Origin: Gammaproteobacteria bacterium
GTDB taxonomy: Bacteria > Pseudomonadota > Gammaproteobacteria > Nitrosococcales > Methylophagaceae
DNA: 30,181 nt
Assembly: GCA_002402245.1 (NCBI GenBank)
Contig: NVVP01000016.1
Location: 5,612 to 35,792, forward strand
Direction of reading: 5' to 3'
Position numbers and translations under genes: made by a program. Below, in pieces: positions 23,767 through 30,181 of this stretch (position 1 is its first letter; each line of letters starts with the position of its first letter). The notes beneath the pieces were generated by a model. That model saw only the letters and a list, made by a program, of their open reading frames with translations, had not been told where the DNA came from and ran no database searches.

Positions 23767-24459
23767 CTACGACTCCAGCCAGCGATAACCTAGCCCATAA
23801 ACGGTTTCTATTGATGAAAAATCAGCAGACACCGCTTGGAATTTTTTTCTAATACGTTTGATATGCGAGCTAATGGTATCTTCATCAACAAAAATATTGG
23901 CCGCTTGCATTAATTGTTCACGTGTTTTTACATGTCCAACAAATTTCACTAAGGCATGGACTAACCAAAACTCAGTCACTGTTAGTGCTACAGTTTGGCC
24001 GTCAAAATTAATGGTCATCCGTTCACGATCTAAAGTGAGTTTTCCTTGTTGAATAAGCTCGGCAGTATCGACAGGAACCTGCATCAATTCTAAACGACGA
24101 AATAAGGCAGCTATACGTGCTTGTAGATGAGCCAGACCGATATCTTTGGTCAGGTAATCATCTGCACCTAAACGAAATCCTGATACCGTATCAAGCTCAC
24201 TATCACGCGCAGTGAGAAAGATAATAGGCAATGTATCTGACATTGCACGTAAATCTCGACATAAATCAAAGCCTCCTTCTGGTTCATCTTGTAAGCCAAT
24301 ATCAATAATGGCTAATTCAGGCAAACGTATTTTAAATGCTGCTAATGCAGTACTTCGTCGGTCATAACTTGAAACCTCATAACCTTGTCGAGTCAGCGCT
24401 TCCGAGTAGTTTGCTCGAATAGCAGGTTCGTCTTCAACAATTGCAATTCTTCGACCCAT
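23767..24459 (-). CDS. pdsR: OmpR-type response regulator, dedicated sortase system type (PdsR)
   Basis: Receiver plus winged-helix DNA-binding regulator. The receiver spans about residues 1-120, with acidic residues in VEDEP, the phosphoacceptor Asp53 in AIIDIGLQDEPEGGFDLCRD, and the conserved Lys in DDYLTKDIG. The C-terminal domain (LTVTEFWLVHALVKFVGHVK, TISSHIKRIRKKFQ, VETVYGLGYRW) is OmpR/PhoB type. I use the ATG at 24459 (AAAGGA about ten bases upstream), giving 230 residues. The frame is open to a GTG at 24495 that would add twelve poorly conserved residues. It is followed by its kinase after 9 bp and is divergent from pdsO, a probable target. Confidence 0.87.
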   Translation of the reverse strand: MGRRIAIVEDEPAIRANYSEALTRQGYEVSSYDRRSTALAAFKIRLPELAIIDIGLQDEPEGGFDLCRDLRAMSDTLPIIFLTARDSELDTVSGFRLGADDYLTKDIGLAHLQARIAALFRRLELMQVPVDTAELIQQGKLTLDRERMTINFDGQTVALTVTEFWLVHALVKFVGHVKTREQLMQAANIFVDEDTISSHIKRIRKKFQAVSADFSSIETVYGLGYRWLES

Positions 24460-24655
24460 AGTTTTAATTTCCTTTGCCTGCCCTTTTTCTGCCACATTTT
24501 ATCGTTACATCGTCAAAATCGTGTTGTTATTCTGCCATCTCACTAAGGTTTAATAGCATCACTCGGCGCAAAAATGGATTTAAACCCTCTCTATATGCTT
24601 ACGATTTTATGTCACGGACGACACGCTGAACCAATTACTTACTTAGGAGAATACC

Positions 24656-25387
24656 ATGTATAAACAAGCACTTTATCTCAGTCTATTACTTAGTTCTAGC
24701 CAAATGGTCGTGGCCAAAGATTTTTACCAGCCAGAACCACGCCCCCATCACGAAATGACATCAGGTGGTATTGGCTTAGTTCTAGGTGCAATGGCTGGCG
24801 GACCTATTGGCGCCTTTATCGGCGGTTCAATGGGAGTGATGACCGGTAACAACCAAACAAAATCAGAAACTATCACCGAACAACACGTATCTATTCAACA
24901 ATTAGAGGCTGACTTAAGCACATTGATGACTACATTATCTGAAGAAAAATTAAATACTAGAACAGCTCAACATAAAGTGCGTCAACTTGAACAAAACAAA
25001 CAGTTTTCATCACAACAACACCGTGCTGACTTAATGGCTGTAATTAACAGTTATCAGCTAGACATTCACTTCACCACCAAGAATCACGCTATTTCTGAAC
25101 ACTCGCTTGATGGTCTCAATAAACTAGCTCAATTACTACATGCTAATCCTCATATTAATGCTCATCTTGAAGCGCATAGCGATTGGCGTGGAACAGAGAG
25201 TGAGAATTATCTTTTAGCGACCAAACGACTTGATGCCGTTTATGACATATTGCTGCTTTCAAGCGTTGATGATAGTAAAATTATCAGCACTAACTATGGT
25301 GAAAACTTAGGGATAAATAAAGGTAGTTATGGTGAAGCACTCTTTTTTGACCGTCGCGTAACCATTACTCTGAGTTACTTCGAATAG
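24656..25387 (+). CDS. pdsO: OmpA-like peptidoglycan-associated protein (PdsO)
   Basis: A 243-residue exported protein. The signal peptide ends near VVAKD (about residue 21). A glycine-zipper hairpin follows (GGIGLVLGAMAGGPIGAFIG, about 37-66), then a coiled coil (QQLEADLSTLMTTLSEEKLN, about 80-120). The C-terminal OmpA domain (about 130-243) carries the peptidoglycan-binding Asp and Arg in EAHSDWRGTESENYLLATKR. This zipper-coil-OmpA layout matches the PdsO family found with PdsR/PdsS. The ATG has AGGAG six bases upstream. It is divergent from pdsR and ends in a terminator that overlaps the neighbouring protease gene. Confidence 0.87.
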   Translation: MYKQALYLSLLLSSSQMVVAKDFYQPEPRPHHEMTSGGIGLVLGAMAGGPIGAFIGGSMGVMTGNNQTKSETITEQHVSIQQLEADLSTLMTTLSEEKLNTRTAQHKVRQLEQNKQFSSQQHRADLMAVINSYQLDIHFTTKNHAISEHSLDGLNKLAQLLHANPHINAHLEAHSDWRGTESENYLLATKRLDAVYDILLLSSVDDSKIISTNYGENLGINKGSYGEALFFDRRVTITLSYFE

Positions 25388-25413
25388 TATTACTTACCAA
25401 AGTCTTAGACTAA

Positions 25414-27822
25414 CTAAGAGTCAGATTCGTCCGAGTCTGACTCTTTTTCATGTTTATTAACATCAATCCATTGTTGTAATCTTGCAGCCACTGCGGCATT
25501 AAAAGATCCTGTTGGATAGTCGCCGTTATCATCCTTACGCCCTATTTCTATGCCTGATAATAACTGTAATGCTTGCTCAATATTATCAACCGCATGAATA
25601 TAAAATTGTTTAGTCTCCACTGCATCAATAATGTCTTGTTTTAACATCAAGTGTTGGATATTACTTTTAGGAATAATAACGCCTTGCTTTCCTGTCATGC
25701 CGACTAACTTGCAGACATCATAAAATCCTTCTATCTTTTCATTGACTCCGCCAATGGCTTGAATCTCACCAGATTGATTCATCGATCCTGTAATCGCCAA
25801 CGATTGATTTAAGGGCAATTCGGCAATAGCGGACAACAAAGCACATAACTCTGCCGCAGTAGCACTATCACCATCTACTTCACCATAATTTTGCTCAAAA
25901 ACAAGGCTTGCAGACATCGATAAAGGCTTATTTTTGGCATATTCGCTACCCAAATAGCCACTCATAATCAACATACCTTTGGAATGCAAGTCACCGCCTA
26001 ATTCGACTTCACGTTCAATATCAACAATATCGCCATCACCAAAACGACACCGTGCTGTTAATCGTGAAGGCTGTCCGAAGCTTAGTTCTCCGACAGATAA
26101 CACCGATAAGGCATTTACCTGTCCCACTTGTTCACTTGATACATCTATTAGTGTAATGCCTCGTCTAATATCATCATATAAGCTGTGCTTTACTCGGTCA
26201 TTACGTTGCTCACGACTGTTTAAAGTCTGAATCACATCTTGCCTAGCGATCTGCTTAACCTCACGTTTTACCGCCCAATAATTAGATTCTCGAAGTAGAT
26301 CAGTCATTCGACCTAGATGCAATGAAAACTCTTGGCTTTCTTCAATACTTCGAGCAGCCTCTTCGATGACTTTTGCCACCGCATCACGCTCTAAATGTAA
26401 TAAGCCTTCTGACTGCACCGTACTGGCAATTAAGCGCGCATATAACGCATCATTTTCTGTTGTACGTTGCATTTTTTCTTCAAAATCGGCGGCCACTTTA
26501 AATAGTTCAGCAAACTCTGGATCATGCTCATACAACTGATAATATAATTCTCGGTCACCTAATAGAATAACCTTCAAATCTAAAGGCACTGGCTCAGGCT
26601 CTAGTGATACGGTTGCCGCTAAATTATACATTTGCTCCACAGCATCAAAACGAACCTCTTTCGCCTGTAATGCTCGCTTTAATCCTTCCCATGCATAAGG
26701 CTGCATTAGCAGTTGCTCAACATCAAGAATTAAATAACCACCATTAGCACGGTGTAATGCGCCCGCTTTAATTAAACTAAAATCAGTAATTAAAGCGCCC
26801 ATCATAGCCATGTTTTCGACGCAGCCTAATAAGCTTTGATGACTAGGTAAGTTTTCATAAATGATCGGCGCGCCATCAATATCATGATTATCAACAATTA
26901 AATTAATCTGGTAACGGCGGAGAACCGCATTATCATCTACATTAGAAATAATGTCTTCAGCGTTCAAATCTGCCGGTAAAAAAGAAGACACATTATTAAT
27001 TAAGTCTTTTTTCATGGCATTAAAATAAGACTGTAATTGCTTATTCTTTGGATATGCATTCTTTAAGATTGTTACTTGCCCACTAATAACTTCTGTTGCA
27101 ACCTCTTCATTAAGAGCCGTTACCTTCGCTTTGTTATCTCGTTCCCACTCACCCAACTCTAATAGAGTATGTTGTAAGTCTTCATGTAATGTGGCAATCG
27201 CATGTTCTGTCTTCTCTTGCTCATCAACAGGTAACTGTTCGAAGTCATCTGCTGTCATGGCCTCACCATCACGTTTCGCAGCAAAAGCATAACTATTATC
27301 TTGCATACGTAACAAAATAATTCCTTGTCGATCTGCCTCTTTTTGTAAAATGCCAAACAGCCTTACCCGATGTTTTCTTGACTCTTCATCAATCGAACGC
27401 ATACGTCCACGATAATATTCATCATCAAATACATGAGGTAAATCTTTAGAAAGTTGCTTAATCACCTTTTCAATATCATGGTGAAGCTGCTTACCTTGAC
27501 CCGCTTCTAATGAGATAACACTTGGCTTTCCAGATTCTGAGAAGTTATTTAAATAGGCCCAATCATTAGCTTTACTTTGATTTTTATGTTCGTCTAGATA
27601 ACGCTTAACTAAGGTATATTTTCCTGATCCTGCAGCGCCCATTACAAATAAATTATAACCATTACCGGTTATATTAACCCCAAAATCAATAGATTCTAAA
27701 GCCCGAGATTGGCCAATAATAGTAGGTAATAGGTCTAATTCTGCCGTTGAGTCGAACTTAAGAGAGTGTGTGTCGCAGTGTTGGTATAATTGCTTAGAAC
27801 TTAATTGTGTCGTCTCAACCAT
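25414..27822 (-). CDS. Lon-related AAA+ protease (LonH/YcbZ type)
   Basis: ATP-dependent serine protease of the AAA_32/Lon_C family, related to E. coli YcbZ (LonH). It has 802 residues. The P-loop region is MGAAGSGKYTLVKRYLD (Gly62-Lys68); the residue after Lys is Tyr, not the usual Ser or Thr. A helical insertion (about 100-330) precedes Walker B (GGYLILDVEQLL). The C-terminal Lon protease domain has Ser653 (EVDGDSATAAELCALL) and Lys696 (GGVNEKIEGFYDVCKL). Their 43-residue spacing equals that of the Ser679/Lys722 dyad of E. coli Lon. No membrane segment is seen. The tail (KESDSDESDS) is acidic and encoded by the pdsO terminator. Start ATG 27822 has only a weak Shine-Dalgarno. Confidence 0.9.
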   Translation of the reverse strand: MVETTQLSSKQLYQHCDTHSLKFDSTAELDLLPTIIGQSRALESIDFGVNITGNGYNLFVMGAAGSGKYTLVKRYLDEHKNQSKANDWAYLNNFSESGKPSVISLEAGQGKQLHHDIEKVIKQLSKDLPHVFDDEYYRGRMRSIDEESRKHRVRLFGILQKEADRQGIILLRMQDNSYAFAAKRDGEAMTADDFEQLPVDEQEKTEHAIATLHEDLQHTLLELGEWERDNKAKVTALNEEVATEVISGQVTILKNAYPKNKQLQSYFNAMKKDLINNVSSFLPADLNAEDIISNVDDNAVLRRYQINLIVDNHDIDGAPIIYENLPSHQSLLGCVENMAMMGALITDFSLIKAGALHRANGGYLILDVEQLLMQPYAWEGLKRALQAKEVRFDAVEQMYNLAATVSLEPEPVPLDLKVILLGDRELYYQLYEHDPEFAELFKVAADFEEKMQRTTENDALYARLIASTVQSEGLLHLERDAVAKVIEEAARSIEESQEFSLHLGRMTDLLRESNYWAVKREVKQIARQDVIQTLNSREQRNDRVKHSLYDDIRRGITLIDVSSEQVGQVNALSVLSVGELSFGQPSRLTARCRFGDGDIVDIEREVELGGDLHSKGMLIMSGYLGSEYAKNKPLSMSASLVFEQNYGEVDGDSATAAELCALLSAIAELPLNQSLAITGSMNQSGEIQAIGGVNEKIEGFYDVCKLVGMTGKQGVIIPKSNIQHLMLKQDIIDAVETKQFYIHAVDNIEQALQLLSGIEIGRKDDNGDYPTGSFNAAVAARLQQWIDVNKHEKESDSDESDS
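25417..25448 (+). terminator. Terminator of pdsO, overlapping the protease coding region
   Basis: AGAGTCAGA (25417-25425) and TCTGACTCT (25436-25444) form a perfect 9-bp stem, and the plus strand continues into a T run through 25448. It starts 29 bases behind the pdsO stop. The same bases encode the acidic Glu/Ser/Asp C-terminal tail of the convergent Lon-like protease, so the DNA is both a coding and a termination sequence. Confidence 0.75.
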
Positions 27823-27914
27823 AGTTTTCTCTAGCCTAATAAGGTGTTTTTAGATTAGGATACCTTAGTAGAACAAAGAAGACTGGATTAAAACAAGCTT
27901 TGGAGCGCTCGATT

Positions 27915-28223
27915 ATGATTATTCACCGCCATGATGAACTTCGTAAATTTGCTAGAATGGATATTGATACCGCGATCTCTTATACCATTGAGGGTAGTGG
28001 TCCTGAATCTTACTCTGGCCTTAGCGGTGATATTAGTGCGACCGGCCTTTCCATGAAAACAAATAAACTCCTCACTGAAGGCGATGTGATTAAGCTCACC
28101 ATCGATCCCACGGGAAGTACCTTGCCTCCGTTTGAAGCTGAAGGCTCGGTTCTACGTGTTAGTACTGATGAAAATGACAGGAATTTATTTCATATTTCTG
28201 TGACATTAACTCATATCACTTGA
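27915..28223 (+). CDS. PilZ domain protein (c-di-GMP receptor)
   Basis: A 102-residue single-domain protein. It has both c-di-GMP-binding motifs: RKFAR (Arg10 to Arg14, the RxxxR motif) and DISATG (the DxSxxG motif) within LSGDISATGLSMKTNKLL. The rest is a six-strand barrel (VIKLTIDPTG, FEAEGSVLRVSTDENDRNLF). I start it at the ATG at 27915, nine bases after GGAG. A TTG at 27900 is in frame but lies upstream of that Shine-Dalgarno. It stands alone on the plus strand between two minus-strand genes. Its effector is unknown, but cheV next door points to motility or surface behaviour. Confidence 0.9.
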   Translation: MIIHRHDELRKFARMDIDTAISYTIEGSGPESYSGLSGDISATGLSMKTNKLLTEGDVIKLTIDPTGSTLPPFEAEGSVLRVSTDENDRNLFHISVTLTHIT

Positions 28224-28260
28224 TATTTAAGAGCTAACTAAGCCCAGCTTTATTAAAAGC

Positions 28261-29217
28261 TTACTCTTCGATTGAATGAAACATTTCTTCTAATGTTGCC
28301 GCTAACTCACGTGGTTGGAATTTTGGAACATAAGCATCTGCACCTACACTTTTGCCCATTGCCATATTAGCTGTTGCCGTTAACGATGAATGCATAATAA
28401 CGGGTAATTTATCAAAACGAGGATCCGCTTTTATATTTTGGGTTAATACATAACCATCCATCTCAGGCATTTCTACATCAGTCAGCACTGCTTGAATTTC
28501 AGTGGTAATCGGTCGCCCTTCTGCCTCACATTTATCCATTAACTTATTTAATAATTCCCATGCTTTGGCACCATTATGTGCCTGCATATGCTTAATACCT
28601 AAATGATCGAGTGCTTTAGTGATTTGCTTACGAGCAATCTTAGAATCATCCGCAAAAAGAATAGTGTATTGCTTTTCAGTATCCATTTTCTCAATACCAT
28701 CGTAGATACTATCGTCGTAAAAGCCACCCGCATCAGCAAGTACTTTTTCAACGTCCATGATCATAACTAAACGCTTATCATCAAGCTCAGAAACAGCGGT
28801 TACTAATCCGCCCATTTGCTTTGAAAGTAACGGAGGTGGCTCTTTAACTTGTTCCCAGTTTAATCGTTGAATAGTATCAACTGAATTAACTAAAAACCCC
28901 TGAATATGCGTATTATATTCAGTGATCATTAATATTTTAGGTTCCTGTGTCGACCCCAATTTACAAAATTTTTGTAAATTAATAATTGGAACCATTTCAC
29001 CCCGTAAACTTACCAAGCCTTCAATTCCCTCTGGCATTTCTGGTGCGCGAGTAATGGCAGGAATATTTAACACTTCACGTACTTTAAATACATTAATTCC
29101 AAAGACTTCGTCTCGGCCAGTACCATCATTTGTCCCTAAACTAAATAGCAGTACTTCAAGGTGATTAGTACCTGCAAGTTTAGTTCGTTCATCAATAGAA
29201 TCAATCAATGTAGCCAT
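28261..29217 (-). CDS. cheV: Chemotaxis coupling protein CheV
   Basis: Fusion of a CheW-like coupling domain (about 20-165; FGINVFKVREVLNIP, GLVSLRGEMVPIINL) and a C-terminal receiver (about 184-318). The receiver has Asp190-Asp191 in FADDSKIARKQI, the phosphoacceptor Asp247 in VLTDVEMPEMDGYVL, and the conserved Lys in YVPKFQ. CheV adapts receptor-CheA signalling. The ATG at 29217 has AAGG six bases upstream. The 318-residue length is normal. No other che genes are in the window, so it is an isolated cheV, as is often seen. No clear sigma-28 promoter was found upstream. Confidence 0.95.
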   Translation of the reverse strand: MATLIDSIDERTKLAGTNHLEVLLFSLGTNDGTGRDEVFGINVFKVREVLNIPAITRAPEMPEGIEGLVSLRGEMVPIINLQKFCKLGSTQEPKILMITEYNTHIQGFLVNSVDTIQRLNWEQVKEPPPLLSKQMGGLVTAVSELDDKRLVMIMDVEKVLADAGGFYDDSIYDGIEKMDTEKQYTILFADDSKIARKQITKALDHLGIKHMQAHNGAKAWELLNKLMDKCEAEGRPITTEIQAVLTDVEMPEMDGYVLTQNIKADPRFDKLPVIMHSSLTATANMAMGKSVGADAYVPKFQPRELAATLEEMFHSIEE

Positions 29218-29599
29218 AATGGACCTTCTTTATAAAATTCAACTAAAAATGTAATAGGTGTTAATAATACTCGCTTTTTATAACAGATAAATAATTTACC
29301 TGCACAGTATTGACACTATGACGGCAATTTTTTCCGCTAATACCCTGTTCCATGTATTCACAATACTGTTAACTAAAAGAGTTTCTTGCCCTTTTATCAC
29401 CTACATTTATTATCAATGAAATAATAAGCAAAAATTAAGCCTGTTTATTTTTTATATAAAAATACCCTATTTTGTAAGGAAATACTGGCTAATTATACTA
29501 AAGAAGATAAAATACTCTTAAAACCTCTATATTTACAGTTATATAGAATAAAATACTTATATAGCATGATGCTATTTTAAAAAAGAGATCCAATCTTAA
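29218..29599. other. Divergent cheV/rnr intergenic region
   Basis: About 380 bases, very AT-rich, with no credible gene. It must hold the cheV and rnr promoters, but AT-richness makes hexamer picks unreliable. One feature is visible: ATAGCA-TGA-TGCTAT (29561-29575) followed by TTTT, a small hairpin just before the rnr ribosome-binding site that could influence its transcription or translation. Confidence 0.4.
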
Positions 29600-30181
29600 A
29601 TGACAAAAACAAACGATCCACATTCCAAACGTGAAGCTGATAACTACGACAATCCCATTCCCAGCCGTGAATTTATTTTAGAACTATTAAAACAAAACAA
29701 TAGGCCCCTTACTCGTCGTAATATCGGAAAGCTACTCGGACTCAAAGGTGACCAAGATGTTGAAGCATTACGTCGACGCCTAAGAGCGATGGAACGTGAT
29801 GGTCAATTATTACGTAACCGTAAAAATGCCTACGGTATTGTCTCTAAAATGAACCTTGTATCAGGCAAAGTCATGGGCCATCCAGATGGTTATGGCTTCC
29901 TTATCCCTGATGAAGGTGATGAGGATTTATTCCTCTCTGATCGTGAAATGCACTTAGCATTACATGGTGACCGTGTTGTTGCCCGCGTCTCAGGCGTTGA
30001 CCGTCGTGGCCGCAAAGAAGGCACCATTGTTGATATTCTAGAACGCGGTAACCCATTAATTGTGGGACGTTTAATTGCCGATGAAGGTATTTACTACCTA
30101 ATTCCCAATAATCGTCGCATAAGCCAAGACATTTTGATTCCCCCTGCTGACTTACTTGGCGCAGAAGAAGGTCAAATAGTC
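29600..30181 (+). CDS. rnr: Ribonuclease R, N-terminal part (cut by window edge)
   Basis: First 194 codons of the processive 3'-to-5' exoribonuclease RNase R. The N-terminal winged helix is at about 20-85 (IPSREFILELLKQNNRPLTR, ALRRRLRAMERDGQLLRNRK). The first cold-shock domain follows (VSGKVMGHPDGYGFLIPDEG, DLFLSDREMHLALHGDRVVA). The catalytic RNB domain lies beyond the right edge. The ATG at 29600 follows an AGAGAT Shine-Dalgarno-like stretch. In many gammaproteobacteria rnr is followed by rlmB, which cannot be checked here. Confidence 0.95.
   Translation, partial: MTKTNDPHSKREADNYDNPIPSREFILELLKQNNRPLTRRNIGKLLGLKGDQDVEALRRRLRAMERDGQLLRNRKNAYGIVSKMNLVSGKVMGHPDGYGFLIPDEGDEDLFLSDREMHLALHGDRVVARVSGVDRRGRKEGTIVDILERGNPLIVGRLIADEGIYYLIPNNRRISQDILIPPADLLGAEEGQIV

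Noticed and set aside
28246..28261. AGCTTT/AAAGCT hairpin between PilZ gene and cheV as a terminator
   Set aside because: Only 6 bp, AT-rich and with no T run at the right position; too weak to annotate.
29218..29400. Sigma-28 promoter for cheV
   Set aside because: A GCCG core is present on the minus strand, but the rest of the -10 and a -35 at the right distance are missing.

Overview
The window is an AT-rich, gene-dense stretch of a gammaproteobacterial chromosome. The evidence is the ndk-rlmN-pilW-rodZ-ispG-hisS gene order, Fur next to BamE, RecN/NadK, CheV, RNase R, and a 'proteobacterial dedicated sortase' (Pds) regulator set. A marine or aquatic Thiotrichales/Piscirickettsiaceae-type organism (Methylophaga- or Cycloclasticus-like) would fit. 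That assignment is a guess from gene content, not a proven placement.

Layout. Positions 1-4550 (minus strand) hold a glycogen/alpha-glucan operon: glgC, a GH57 glycosidase, malQ, then the start of gcvH running off the left edge. The branching enzyme glgB is divergent (4657-6825). Next on the minus strand come a small lipoprotein and a PPK2 polyphosphate kinase. A second minus-strand operon (15724 down to 8418) is ndk-rlmN-pilW-rodZ-ispG-hisS-pgi, with junctions of a few bases and a strong terminator behind pgi. To its right, nadK-recN (plus) meets fur (minus), and bamE (plus) meets a beta-carbonic anhydrase (minus); a 14-bp perfect hairpin separates bamE from the carbonic anhydrase. From 20390 to 25448 lies the accessory part: a cysteine-free, basic 233-residue protein made almost entirely of fifteen Trp-Tyr-Glu-Ala-Asn-type repeats, a small secreted protein, a histidine kinase and response regulator of the PdsS/PdsR type, and a divergent OmpA-like PdsO. 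The right end has a LonH/YcbZ-like AAA+ protease, a PilZ protein, CheV, and the first 194 codons of rnr.

How it fits together. ADP-glucose synthesis (GlgC), branching (GlgB), glucan turnover (MalQ, GH57) and glucose-6-phosphate isomerisation (Pgi) form a carbon-storage theme, although no glycogen synthase or phosphorylase is visible. PilZ and CheV suggest c-di-GMP and chemotaxis control.

The most unusual item is the WYEAN-repeat gene. It has a candidate promoter and a clear terminator of its own. It sits where a Pds locus would normally carry its sortase and sortase substrate, neither of which is present here.
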